64,000 nucleotides of DNA, taken from assembly GCF_003932715.1 (NCBI RefSeq), contig NZ_CP020700.1:6160501-6224500 (forward strand), written 5' to 3'. Below are positions 52,702 to 62,564 of the stretch, piece after piece (the first letter of the stretch is position 1; each line of letters opens with the position of its first letter). Origin of the DNA: Streptomyces tsukubensis. Lineage in GTDB: Bacteria; Actinomycetota; Actinomycetes; Streptomycetales; Streptomycetaceae. Made by a program: the position numbers and the translations under genes. Below the pieces are notes generated by a model, which had not been told where the DNA came from, did no database searches, and saw only the letters and a list, made by a program, of their open reading frames with translations.

Positions 52702-55700
52702 ATGACGTTCTCAGACACCGCCGTGCGATTCCGTGTGGGCACCGTCGTCTCGGTCGCCGCCCTGCTCGCCGGCCTGCTCACCGCGGCCGGGCCGGCCGCC
52801 GCCCGGGAGGCCGGAGCCGCCGTCCGGCCCCCGGCCGCCGCGGCCCCGCAGAGCACGAAGACCGGACCCGCGGCCCCGCAGAGCGCGAAAGCCGGACCCG
52901 CGGCCCCCGCGAAGGCGAGGACCGCGGTCGAGAAGTCCGCCGGGGAACGGGCCCGGCGGAGCGGGAAACCCGTCGAGATCACCGAGCTGCGGACGCCGGA
53001 GAGCACGGTGTTCGCCAAGCCGGACGGTACGTTCCGCGCCACCGTCCACCGGCAGCCCGTCCGGGTCCGCACCGGCGAGGGCTGGGTGCCGGTCGACGCC
53101 ACGCTCACCGTACGGCCCGACGGGACCGTCGGCCCGAAGGCCACCGTCGTCCCCGTCGCCTTCTCCGGCGGCGGCGACCGGGCCGCGCCCCTGGTCCGGG
53201 TCCGGCAGAAGGACGGCGAGTTCGGACTGGACTGGCCCGGGAAACTGCCCGTGCCCGTCCTGGAGGGCGATACCGCCGTCTACCGGTCCGTACTGCCCGG
53301 GGTGGACATCCGGCTGACCGCCGAGGCGAGCGGCTACACCCCGGCCCTGGTCGTCCACTCCGCGGCGGCCGCCCGGGACCCCCGGGTGCGCGCCCTCCGC
53401 TTCGGGTTGCACCGCAAGGGGACAGCCGCCGCGACCCCGCCCAGCACCACGGCCACCGCCGTACCCCTGGACCGCGGAGCGGCGGACCCGGCACGGGACG
53501 GCACGGCACGCAAAGCCGGACGGCAGCCCGCGGCAAAGGCGGCGGGACGGCTCCCCGTCACCCCGGTGCCCTGGCAGGTGTCCCGGACAGCGGTCCGGGT
53601 CGGCACCGGCGCCCTGGCCGGAGCGGTGCCCTCCACCGCGTACCCCCTGATGGTCGAAGGACCGGTCGAGCGGACCAAGCGGCTGCACTGGATGCTGCTC
53701 TCCCACAACACCCGCACCGGTGTGAAGGCGACCTACTGGGACTCCACCCACATCGGACAGGTGGGCCGGATCCTGAACGACGATCTGCGCTGGCGCTCCT
53801 ACTACGAGATGGACACCACGGTCTTCGGCGGCAAGCGGATCATCACCGCCAAGTTCGCCGTCTTCCAGTACTGGGCGGAGTCGTGCACGCCCAAGCCGGT
53901 GGAGCTGTGGCACATCGACCGGATCACCTCCGCCACCACCTGGGACGCGACGGTCTTCCACCGGAAGCTCGGACAGTCGTCGCTGGGGCACGGCCACGAC
54001 GAACAGCGGTGCGGGGGAGCGCCCATCGGCTTCGACGTCAAGGACCTGATGATGGAGGCCGCCGACCGGCGGTGGCCCACCACTTCCTTCGCCCTGCGGG
54101 CCCAGGAGAACCCGGACTCCTACGCCGCCCGCAAGTTCATGGACCGCTGGGCGCCCAACCACGCTCCACCGGTGATGGCACTCATCGTCGACTACAACAC
54201 GGTCCCCGACCGGGCCGCCGATCTGACCGTCGGAGGCAAGAGCTGCGCGGCGGGCGAACCCGTGATCGGCCAGACCACACCGAAACTGACGGCCACCGTC
54301 ACGGACCCCGACACGGTGCGGCACAACATCGAACCTTTCGCGGTGTTCCGCTGGTGGGAGGGGGCCGGGGCACCGTCCGGACAGGTCTTCCGGGCGGACC
54401 CGACCGAGCGGAAGAAGGGATCGGCGGAGCTGGACCTGAAGGCGCATCAAGCCCTCCAGGACGGTGTCACCTACACCTTCGGGGTCACCGTGGACGACAG
54501 GGTGGACGCCAGCGACGGCCGGCCGTGGTGCACCTTCACCGTCGACCTCACCCCGCCGACCACCCCACCGCTGATCACCTCGGTGGACTTCCCCGCGGCG
54601 CCCGCGGCCGGACCGCCCCTGTACACCGCGGGCAGGTTCACCGTCGACGCCCGGGGCGACTGGGACACCAGCGGATTCCGGTACGGATTCGGGATGGACG
54701 CGCAGTCGATCAGCACCGAACTGTCGGTCGGCACCGATGTCCCCGGGGGCACGGCGGTGATCAGCCATACCGCGGACCAGAAGACCGGAGCCTTCTCCAC
54801 CAGCCTGCCGATGCTGCTGAAGGTGGTGCCGGTGGACCGGGCAGGGAACAAGGCGGAAGCCGAGGCCGTCTACGCCTTCAGAATCTCCGACCTCATCAAG
54901 CCGAACACGGCCTACGGTCTGTGGAGCGGCCGCTTCACCGGCGGCGGGGAGCTCGCCGACGGCCCCCTGGGCGGAAAGAACCAGCCCCGGTTCGACGCCG
55001 CGGTCTCCGGCTCCGTCACCCCCACCGCCGACCGTGCGGGCAACAACCCCGGCGCCGCCCGGTTCGACGGGGCGACGGGACACGCGGTGACCGCCGCCCC
55101 CGTACTCCAGAAGACGGCGCAGAACACCTTCGGCAGCTTCACCGCCATGGGCTGGGTGAAGCTCGACCGTACGCACACCGCCGCCACCGTCCTCAGCCAG
55201 GACGGCACCGACCAGAGCGGCTTCGCCCTCCGCTACCACCCGGCGCCGCGCTCCTGGGAGTTCGCGATGCCCCGCGGCGAGACGGGCACCGTGCAGGGCA
55301 CCGCGACGGCCCGGTCGATCGCCTACCCCCAGACCGGGGTCTGGACCCATGTCGCCGGGGTGTACGACCACACCGCCGGGCGGCTGAGGCTGTACGTCAA
55401 CGGACAGCAGGCGGCCGAGACCGCCCACACCAGCACCTGGTACGCGGCCGGGCCGACCGTCCTCGGCCGGGCCAGGTCCGGTGGGCTGCCGCGGGAGTTC
55501 TGGCCCGGCGATCTCAACGACCTCCAGCTCTACCCCTGGGCGGCCTCCGGCTTCGAGGTCCGGCACCGGATGAACGTCCGGACCGCCCACGGGCCCGAGG
55601 CGCGGTGGTCGTTCGACGAGGGACTCGGCCGCACCAGCGCCGATCTCTCGGACCAGGGGCACACGATCTCCCTCCGCGACGGCACCACCTGGGCGAGTCC

Positions 55701-58700
55701 GGGCCGCTCCGGCTCGGGCCGCGCGCTGCGGCTGGACGGACGCCAGGCCCACGCCTACACCGCGAGCCCCGTGGCGCAGCGCAGCCCGCAGAACACCCTC
55801 GGCAGCTTCACCGCCGCCGCCTGGGTCCGGCTGAACGGTCCGGCCGCCCCCGCGGCGGCGGTCAGCCAGGACGGCCGCCACGACAGCGGTTTCGTCCTCG
55901 GCTACTCGGCGGCGGCCCAACGCTGGACCTTCGGAATGAACCCGGCGGACGCACCCGAAGACACACCCGGCGTGTACGCGACGTCCTCAGCCGTGTCCCA
56001 GACCGGCGTCTGGACCCATCTGGCCGGGGTGTACGACCACGGCGCCGGGACGATGACGCTCTACGTCAACGGCAGACCCTCCGGAACCGCGGCGCACCGC
56101 TCCGGCTGGTATCCGGACGGAGCGCTCCAGGTCGGGCGGGCGAAGACCAACGGAACGCCGGACGCCTACTGGCCGGGGGTCGTCGACGACGTCGGGATCA
56201 AGGGCGAGGCACTGTCCGCGGCCGGGGTGAAGACGCTGGCGGGCGCACCGGAGTTCGCCCCCGGGGCCCGCTGGACCCTGGACGACACCCCCGCCGACGC
56301 GAAGGGGAACGGCCATACCCTCGCGCTGGGCAGCGGCACCAACTGGACCAGTGGAAAAAGCGCCGGCGGTCTCGCCTTCGACGGGCTGGAAGGCCATGCC
56401 TACACGGCGGGCCCGGTGGTCCGCCCCGACGCCGGGTTCACCGTCGCCGCCTGGGTGAAGCTCGACGTCATCGGCCGTACGCAGACCATCGTCAGCCAGG
56501 ACGGCACCGACCGCTCCGGGTTCCGGCTGTCCTATGAACACGATCCGGCCGGTCCGGGGGCCTGGACCTTCGGTATCACCGGCAATGCGCACACCGGCGG
56601 CACGGTGCCCGACAAGGTCCTCAAGGCGACCACCGTCCCGAGAACGGGCACCTGGGTTCATCTCGCGGGCGTCTACCGGACGCCCAACCCCAGGGAGGAC
56701 GAGCAGACGGGGGAGATGAAGCTGTACGTCGACGGGCGGCTCCAGGCTTCCGGCCCGTACACCAGCGTCGCGGTCGCCGGCGGAGTGCTGGCCGTCGGAC
56801 GCGGTCAGCGGGGCGGCGGGGCGGTGGACGCACTGGCCGGCACCGTCGACACCGTCGAGGTCCGCCCCGACTCCGTGGAGGCCGATGCCCTCAGGGAGAT
56901 GGGGGACCTCGAAGTCCGGGCCTTCATCAACAGCCAGACCACGCCGATCCCCGACCTGGGCGTGGTGGACAGCTCCCTGCCGGTTGCCAACCTGACCTCC
57001 GACGCGGTCGAGCGGCTGAAGGTCGACGTCGACATCGAGCACACCTACCAGGGCGATCTGAAGCTGGAACTGCTCGCCCCGGACGGCACCGTCTATCTGC
57101 TGGAGGACCTGCGGGGCAGCGGCGACGTGGACAGGACGACGAGGAGCTACGACCTCAACGCCGCCGCGGAGACCGCCAACGGCAGCTGGACCCTGCGGAT
57201 CCACGACACCGTCATCGGTGACACCGGGATGCTGAAGAGCTGGGGCATCTCGGCTCCGTACCACGAGAAACCGCCCCCGGGCGTGCCCTGGGTCCCCCGC
57301 AACGGCTCCGCCTTCCAGGTCGGCGCAAACACCACCACCTCACGGTCGGTGACCGTCACCGGGCTGGTGGGCAAGGCCCCCAAGAACCTGACGCTCACGC
57401 TCAACCCGGAGCACGCCTACGCCGGTCCCGGCATCAGGATGGTCCTGGTCGAACCCGCCCCGGCCGGGGGCGGACAGCCGAAGGAGCACACGCTCTACGA
57501 CGGTTCCCGCCCGCCCGCCACCGGTCCCGACGCCTGCACTTCCTACCAGCCGGATCCGTACATCCTGAAGAAGAGTTACGTCGTGGACGCCTCCGGGGCA
57601 CCGGCGAACGGCGACTGGACCCTGAAGTTCATCAACTCCTACTCCGGTTCGGGCCCGAACATCCTGGGCTGGAGCCTGTTCTCACCGATCAGCCAGGCCG
57701 AGCCGACCAGAGCCCCCGACACCAAATTCGCCAACCCCGACAACAAGCCCATCACCAGCTGGGAGACCAACAGCTACGTCTACCCCTGCGGGCTGCCCGG
57801 CACCGACGCCCAGGACCTGCGGGTCACCGTCGATATCCGGCACCCCAGCCGGGGCGATCTGAAGCTGGAACTCAGCGGGGCGTCACGGACCCTCCTCCTG
57901 GAGGACGTCCCCGACTACGACACGGGGGACGACGTCCGCAAGACGTACACCCTCCACGGGGTCGCGGTCCCGCCCGACACCGACTGGACGCTGGTGGTCA
58001 CCGACAGCAGGACCCCGTACGCGGGGGAGATCAACGAGTGGAGCGTGCAGGTGCTGCCCAGCACCCCGGCCGTCTTCAAGGACGGCTGGAAGGGCGAGAA
58101 CCTCACCGACGTCCCCATCGCGGACGACGCCTGGAGCGAATCACCGATCACCGTGGAGACCGTGCCCGACAAGGGCACCCAGGCACCGAAGGCCTGGCAG
58201 GTGGCGGTCGCCCTCAAGCACACCCACCGCGGCGATCTCGCGCTCTATCTGGAGGCCCCGGACGGCGAGGCCTACCTCCTGGAGAACCTCACCAGAGGCG
58301 GTGGCGACGCCGACGACCTCACCAAGACGTACACCGTCAACGCCTCGTCGAAGAAGGCCGAGGGGGTGTGGAAGCTCCGCGTCCTGGACGCGGTCTGGGG
58401 CGACACCGGCATCATCGACTCCTGGAGCCTGACCCCGGCCTCCTTCGCCACCGCCCTGACCACCACCCCGGTGAAGTTCGCCGATCTGGCGACCGCCGAG
58501 AGCCCCCTGACCATCGCCGACGAACGGGGCAACGCGCCCAACGGGATGCAGGTCCAGGCCTCCATCGCCCACACCCGGCCCGACCAGCTCGTGATCACCC
58601 TGCTGGCACCGGACGGCTCCGCCTATGTCCTGCACGACAAGAAACCCGTCATGGGACCGGTGTTCGCGGTCGATGCCTCCACCGAGGCGCTCAAGGGGAC

Positions 58701-61335
58701 CTGGAAGCTGAAGGTCCAGGACACGATCGCCGGGGAGGCCGGGTCCATCGAGTCCTGGGGCTTCGTCATGGCACCGCAGGTGGCCTGGGCGGAGCGGACC
58801 GGACCCGGGTTCGCGGTGCCCGACTCCGGTACGTACACCGGCACCGGATACAAGTACGTCAACGGGATCGCCGGGAACGCCCCGGCGGACCTGCGGATCT
58901 CCGTCTCGACGACGGCGAACCCGGGCTACCTGGACCTGGTGCTGGTCTCGCCCGACGGGACCCGCTTCCCGCTGCACAAGAAGGAAGGGACCTTCCCCGC
59001 GTACTGGACGGTCAACGCCTCCGGGGAGCGGGCCAACGGCTCCTGGGCACTGGAGGTGGCCCGGCCCGACTGGTGCTGCTCCTCGACCCGGATCGACTCC
59101 TGGAGCCTGTGGTCACCGGTGAACCGGACGGCGAACACGCCGGGACCGGTCGACAAGTTCGCCAACGGGACGGACAGCGCGATCCCCGACAGTTCCTGGA
59201 GCCCTGCGACCAGCACGGTCCATGCGGCCGGTATCCCCGGGAACGGGGCCCTCGACCTGAAGGTCACCGTCGACATCCGGCACCCCCGCCGCGGCGATCT
59301 CCAGCTGGTGCTGGAGGGCGACACCACGTACCCGCTGGAGGACGTCCCCGACACCGACACCGGCGCCGACGTCTTCAAGACGTACGAGCTGCGCGGGGTG
59401 GCCGACCGCGCCAACCAGAGCTGGACCCTCAGGGTCACCGACACCCTCACCGGAAACGCCGGAACCATCGACGGCTGGGCCCTGCAGATCCTTCCCAGCC
59501 CCCAGGCCACGGTGCCCGCGGGCTGGCGTGCCGAGAACCTCACCGATGTCTCCGTCCCCGACGACGGCACCGCCGAATCCCCGGTCACCGTCGCCGGGCT
59601 GGCCGGGGTGGCCCCGAAGGACTGGGAGGTGTCCGTCGCCCTCCGACACACCTACCGCGGCGACCTGCTGCTCCATCTCGTCGCCCCCGACGGCACCGCC
59701 TACCTCCTGGAGGACCTGGCCCCCGGCGGCGATACGGACGATCTGACCAAGTCCTATGTCGTCAACGGGTCGTCGGAGTGGGCCGACGGGGTGTGGAAGC
59801 TCAGGGTCCGGGACCGGGTCTGGGGCGATACCGGCCATATCGACGCCTGGAGCCTGTCCGCGTCCCCGACGGGCACGCCGGTGCCCGCGGTCGCCTGGCC
59901 GGAGCAGAACGGCTCCGCGTTCACCCTGCCTATCAGCAGCCCGAGTGTCGCCTCCTCGTACAAGACGGTCACCGGCATCGCCGGGAACGCCCCCGCGGAG
60001 CTGCGAGTCTCGGTGTCGACGACAGCGAGTCCGGGGGACCTGGAACTGGAACTGGTGGCTCCGGACGGCACCCGCTACCCCCTGCACAAATGGGGGGCGA
60101 CCATCCCCCCGTACTGGACCGTGGATACCTCGTCCGAGACCGCGAACGGGCAATGGGAGTTGTGGGGCAAGGGACATGCGTCCTGCTGTGCGGCGTTGAC
60201 GATCGACTCATGGCGGCTGTGGTCGCCCGTCGACCGGGCACCGAGCGCCGCCGGGCCGGTGACCAAGTTCGCCAACAGCACCGACCAGGCCATCACCGAC
60301 GGGGACGGATCCGGCAACTGGATACGGGCCCAGGTCACCGGGATCACCGGAAACGCCCCGGCCGATCTGCGGGTCGCCGTCGACATCGTCCATCCCCGCC
60401 GCGGAGACCTCGTCCTCACCCTGCAGGCCCCCGACGGCACGTCCTACCCCCTGGAGGACTTCCCCGACACCGACACCACCGCCGATGTGTTCAAGACCTA
60501 CATCGTCAACGCCTCCGCGGAAGTCGCCAACGGGTACTGGTACCTCGTCGTCCGGGACAACAAGACCGGCAGCACGGGCACGGTCGACGGCTGGAGCCTC
60601 AACATGGGCGGGCTGCGGACCGTGGTCCCCGGCACCCGGTTCGAGAACCCGGCCGACGTCGCGCTGGTCGACAACGGCACCGCCGAGTCGACCGTGTCCA
60701 TCTCCTCCATCACCGGCCGGGCGCCCGCCGGGCTGAAGGTGCAGACGATCGTCCGCCATCCGCACCGCGGCGATCTGAAGCTGGAGCTGATCGCCCCGGA
60801 CGGTACGCCCTATCTGCTGGAGAACCTGACCGGCTCCGGTGACGCCGACGACGTCGTGGACGAATACAGCGTCGACGCCTCCGAGGAACAGGCGGGCGGG
60901 ACCTGGAGACTGCGGGTCGTCGACGGGGCGCTCGGGGACACCGGGCTGATCGACTCCTGGAGCCTGACGTTCCCCGCGCCGGTGAAGTACCACCGCAACG
61001 GCACGGTGACCGTCCCCGACGCGGGGGCGCCCGCGGTCAGCCAGATCCCGGTCCTGGACCGCCCCGGGAACGCGCCCGCCGATCTGCGGGTCGTCGTCGA
61101 CGTGCGGCATCCGCGCCGGGGCGATCTGATCCTCCATCTGGTCGCCCCGGACGGGACGGCGTATCTGCTGGAGGACGTGCCCGACGCGGACACTGCCGCC
61201 GATGTCCGGCAGACGTACCGCGTCGACGCATCGGCCGAGGGGGCGTCCGGCAACTGGTCACTGCGGGCCCAGGACACCAGGACCGGCAGCAGCGGGAACG
61301 TCCAGGCGTGGAGCCTTCAGTTCGGAGGACCGTAG
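52702..61335 (+). CDS. Giant secreted protein: three LamG domains and twelve tandem P-domains
   Basis: The protein is 2,877 residues, ATG at 52702 with GGGGGAGG upstream. Signal peptide at 1-36. Residues about 85-480 resemble the N-terminal and DNRLRE-like parts of Streptomyces secreted LamG proteins (WVPVDATLTV, HWMLLSHNTRTGVKATYW). Three LamG (concanavalin-like) domains follow at about 735-955, 966-1180 and 1190-1400 (each with TxxSQDGTDxSGF-like sequence). From about 1,406 to the end there are twelve P-domains (proprotein-convertase P type), most with HxxRGDLxLxLxAPDGTxYLLED and WxLxVxDxxxGDTGxIDSWSL. P-domains normally follow a subtilisin-like protease, but none is present. An adhesive or scaffolding role with the RHS proteins is an inference. 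Confidence 0.92.
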   Translation: MTFSDTAVRFRVGTVVSVAALLAGLLTAAGPAAAREAGAAVRPPAAAAPQSTKTGPAAPQSAKAGPAAPAKARTAVEKSAGERARRSGKPVEITELRTPESTVFAKPDGTFRATVHRQPVRVRTGEGWVPVDATLTVRPDGTVGPKATVVPVAFSGGGDRAAPLVRVRQKDGEFGLDWPGKLPVPVLEGDTAVYRSVLPGVDIRLTAEASGYTPALVVHSAAAARDPRVRALRFGLHRKGTAAATPPSTTATAVPLDRGAADPARDGTARKAGRQPAAKAAGRLPVTPVPWQVSRTAVRVGTGALAGAVPSTAYPLMVEGPVERTKRLHWMLLSHNTRTGVKATYWDSTHIGQVGRILNDDLRWRSYYEMDTTVFGGKRIITAKFAVFQYWAESCTPKPVELWHIDRITSATTWDATVFHRKLGQSSLGHGHDEQRCGGAPIGFDVKDLMMEAADRRWPTTSFALRAQENPDSYAARKFMDRWAPNHAPPVMALIVDYNTVPDRAADLTVGGKSCAAGEPVIGQTTPKLTATVTDPDTVRHNIEPFAVFRWWEGAGAPSGQVFRADPTERKKGSAELDLKAHQALQDGVTYTFGVTVDDRVDASDGRPWCTFTVDLTPPTTPPLITSVDFPAAPAAGPPLYTAGRFTVDARGDWDTSGFRYGFGMDAQSISTELSVGTDVPGGTAVISHTADQKTGAFSTSLPMLLKVVPVDRAGNKAEAEAVYAFRISDLIKPNTAYGLWSGRFTGGGELADGPLGGKNQPRFDAAVSGSVTPTADRAGNNPGAARFDGATGHAVTAAPVLQKTAQNTFGSFTAMGWVKLDRTHTAATVLSQDGTDQSGFALRYHPAPRSWEFAMPRGETGTVQGTATARSIAYPQTGVWTHVAGVYDHTAGRLRLYVNGQQAAETAHTSTWYAAGPTVLGRARSGGLPREFWPGDLNDLQLYPWAASGFEVRHRMNVRTAHGPEARWSFDEGLGRTSADLSDQGHTISLRDGTTWASPGRSGSGRALRLDGRQAHAYTASPVAQRSPQNTLGSFTAAAWVRLNGPAAPAAAVSQDGRHDSGFVLGYSAAAQRWTFGMNPADAPEDTPGVYATSSAVSQTGVWTHLAGVYDHGAGTMTLYVNGRPSGTAAHRSGWYPDGALQVGRAKTNGTPDAYWPGVVDDVGIKGEALSAAGVKTLAGAPEFAPGARWTLDDTPADAKGNGHTLALGSGTNWTSGKSAGGLAFDGLEGHAYTAGPVVRPDAGFTVAAWVKLDVIGRTQTIVSQDGTDRSGFRLSYEHDPAGPGAWTFGITGNAHTGGTVPDKVLKATTVPRTGTWVHLAGVYRTPNPREDEQTGEMKLYVDGRLQASGPYTSVAVAGGVLAVGRGQRGGGAVDALAGTVDTVEVRPDSVEADALREMGDLEVRAFINSQTTPIPDLGVVDSSLPVANLTSDAVERLKVDVDIEHTYQGDLKLELLAPDGTVYLLEDLRGSGDVDRTTRSYDLNAAAETANGSWTLRIHDTVIGDTGMLKSWGISAPYHEKPPPGVPWVPRNGSAFQVGANTTTSRSVTVTGLVGKAPKNLTLTLNPEHAYAGPGIRMVLVEPAPAGGGQPKEHTLYDGSRPPATGPDACTSYQPDPYILKKSYVVDASGAPANGDWTLKFINSYSGSGPNILGWSLFSPISQAEPTRAPDTKFANPDNKPITSWETNSYVYPCGLPGTDAQDLRVTVDIRHPSRGDLKLELSGASRTLLLEDVPDYDTGDDVRKTYTLHGVAVPPDTDWTLVVTDSRTPYAGEINEWSVQVLPSTPAVFKDGWKGENLTDVPIADDAWSESPITVETVPDKGTQAPKAWQVAVALKHTHRGDLALYLEAPDGEAYLLENLTRGGGDADDLTKTYTVNASSKKAEGVWKLRVLDAVWGDTGIIDSWSLTPASFATALTTTPVKFADLATAESPLTIADERGNAPNGMQVQASIAHTRPDQLVITLLAPDGSAYVLHDKKPVMGPVFAVDASTEALKGTWKLKVQDTIAGEAGSIESWGFVMAPQVAWAERTGPGFAVPDSGTYTGTGYKYVNGIAGNAPADLRISVSTTANPGYLDLVLVSPDGTRFPLHKKEGTFPAYWTVNASGERANGSWALEVARPDWCCSSTRIDSWSLWSPVNRTANTPGPVDKFANGTDSAIPDSSWSPATSTVHAAGIPGNGALDLKVTVDIRHPRRGDLQLVLEGDTTYPLEDVPDTDTGADVFKTYELRGVADRANQSWTLRVTDTLTGNAGTIDGWALQILPSPQATVPAGWRAENLTDVSVPDDGTAESPVTVAGLAGVAPKDWEVSVALRHTYRGDLLLHLVAPDGTAYLLEDLAPGGDTDDLTKSYVVNGSSEWADGVWKLRVRDRVWGDTGHIDAWSLSASPTGTPVPAVAWPEQNGSAFTLPISSPSVASSYKTVTGIAGNAPAELRVSVSTTASPGDLELELVAPDGTRYPLHKWGATIPPYWTVDTSSETANGQWELWGKGHASCCAALTIDSWRLWSPVDRAPSAAGPVTKFANSTDQAITDGDGSGNWIRAQVTGITGNAPADLRVAVDIVHPRRGDLVLTLQAPDGTSYPLEDFPDTDTTADVFKTYIVNASAEVANGYWYLVVRDNKTGSTGTVDGWSLNMGGLRTVVPGTRFENPADVALVDNGTAESTVSISSITGRAPAGLKVQTIVRHPHRGDLKLELIAPDGTPYLLENLTGSGDADDVVDEYSVDASEEQAGGTWRLRVVDGALGDTGLIDSWSLTFPAPVKYHRNGTVTVPDAGAPAVSQIPVLDRPGNAPADLRVVVDVRHPRRGDLILHLVAPDGTAYLLEDVPDADTAADVRQTYRVDASAEGASGNWSLRAQDTRTGSSGNVQAWSLQFGGP
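57304..61332 (+). repeat. P-domain super-repeat, 1,110-bp period
   Basis: P-domains 2-12 fall into types A (WSLWSP ending), B (KFAN opening) and C (ENLTDV opening) in the order A-B-C, extra, A-B-C, A-B-C, final. Equivalent codons lie exactly 1,110 bp apart: the TTC at 58810 and 59920 in type A, and the AAG at 59155 and 60265 in type B. The first triad is offset by one extra domain of 107 residues (AAA at 57724 to AAG at 59155 is 1,431 bp). Confidence 0.85.
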
Positions 61336-61472
61336 GCCGTTTCTGCGGAGACCGCGGCTCAGGGCCACTGAGGGGGAAGAGGGGTGTCGGCCGGGGGCCG
61401 GGTGAACCGGGGGCGCGCGTGGCGCGTGAACGGGGTGCCCGGGATTCCGGCCCGCCGCCGCACACCCCGTCG

Positions 61473-61510
61473 AGCGGGGGCAGGCGCTGTTCCGGGCGCC
61501 TGCCCCCGCT
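61473..61510 (+). terminator. Terminator of the RHS / P-domain operon
   Basis: A 15-bp perfect stem (AGCGGGGGCAGGCGC at 61473-61487 with 61496-61510) with an eight-base loop, 138 bp after the P-domain gene and before the CHRD gene. Confidence 0.82.
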
Positions 61511-61589
61511 TCCGTACGCCCGGATCCCCATGGTTCCGGCACCGGGAGCGGGGTACTCACCGGCCCGCCTCCCCGAAGGAACCCACACC

Positions 61590-62486
61590 ATGCCGATGCC
61601 CGCCCGCCGCCGGATCCTTCTCGCCGCCCACGCGGCCCTGCTCACCGCCGCCGTGACCGCCTGCGGCAGTACGAGCACGACGCCACCGGCCACCTCCGCC
61701 CCCGGGCCCGTCACCCGGCAGGCGCCCCCGGCCGCGGCGGCGGGATCCTCGCTGATCGCACGGCTCGGCGGTGGACAGGGGGCCGGAGCCGTCGCCCTGC
61801 TGCGGAGCGACGACGACCGGATCGTGTTCTCGCTCACCTGGAACGGATTCACCGCACCCCGGTCCGCCACCCTCCTCGGCAGCGACGCACGCCCCCTGGC
61901 CGAACTCTTCGGCGGACCGCTGCCCCAGGGCGCCCGGGCCGCCGCCGGGCGGGTGACGGTGACCGATCCGGCGCTCGCCGAGAAGCTGCGGGCCAGGCCC
62001 GGCGACTTCGCCGTCTCCGTCGCGGCCGACGGGCTGCCCGGCGGCACCCTCGCCGGGCCCGTCGCCGCCTCACCCACCCCCGTCGACCCGCTGGGCGTGA
62101 TCCCGGGCGGCACCCTGCGCGCCCTCGCCGACGGACGCCAGGAGACGGCCGGCGGCGGACCGGCCGCGCGCGCCGACGACGACGCCAGGACCACCGTCTC
62201 CCTCAGCCCCGGCAACGGCACCCTCGGCTACGCCCTGGCCTGGGTCAACCTCGAACCACCGACGGCGGCCCACCTCCACCGGGGCGCACTCGGCCGCACC
62301 GGCCCGGTCGCCGTACCGCTGATCACCGCACCCCTGCCGCCGACGCTGATCGCCGTCTCGGGCACGGCCGAGGTCGAGGACACCGCTGTCCTGCGGGAAC
62401 TGGCCGCGGCCCCGGGCGGCTTCTACGCCGATCTGCACACCCGGTCGTTCCCCGCGGGCGCGGTCCGCGGCCAGGTGTTCCGCTGA
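61590..62486 (+). CDS. CHRD-domain lipoprotein
   Basis: The protein is 298 residues, ATG at 61590 with GAAGGA nine bases upstream. The N-terminus is a lipoprotein signal with lipobox VTAC (Cys at about 23), so the mature protein is lipid-anchored outside the membrane. Two CHRD-like modules are visible: a divergent one at about 55-150, ending DFAVSVAADGLPGGTLAGPV, and a clear one at about 165-298 with AAHLHRGALGRTGPV and the end GGFYADLHTRSFPAGAVRGQVF. CHRD domains were named from chordin; the bacterial function is unknown. It lies after the terminator of the RHS operon and before a convergent lipoprotein gene. Confidence 0.9.
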   Translation: MPMPARRRILLAAHAALLTAAVTACGSTSTTPPATSAPGPVTRQAPPAAAAGSSLIARLGGGQGAGAVALLRSDDDRIVFSLTWNGFTAPRSATLLGSDARPLAELFGGPLPQGARAAAGRVTVTDPALAEKLRARPGDFAVSVAADGLPGGTLAGPVAASPTPVDPLGVIPGGTLRALADGRQETAGGGPAARADDDARTTVSLSPGNGTLGYALAWVNLEPPTAAHLHRGALGRTGPVAVPLITAPLPPTLIAVSGTAEVEDTAVLRELAAAPGGFYADLHTRSFPAGAVRGQVFR

Positions 62487-62507
62487 CCGGACCCCGAAGC
62501 CGGGGAA

Positions 62508-62548
62508 AGGGGCGGGGCGGTTCCTGTGATGGGAACCGCCCCGCCCCT
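62508..62548. terminator. Bidirectional terminator between two lipoprotein genes
   Basis: A 17-bp perfect stem (AGGGGCGGGGCGGTTCC at 62508-62524 with 62532-62548) with a seven-base loop, between convergent genes. Confidence 0.88.
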
Positions 62549-62564
62549 CGCCGTACCCCGGCCG

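Noticed and set aside
50583..56537. 1,984-codon plus-strand frame spanning the RHS2 end and the start of the P-domain gene
   Set aside because: It is an out-of-frame shadow rich in Arg, Pro and Gly and it crosses two well-supported genes.
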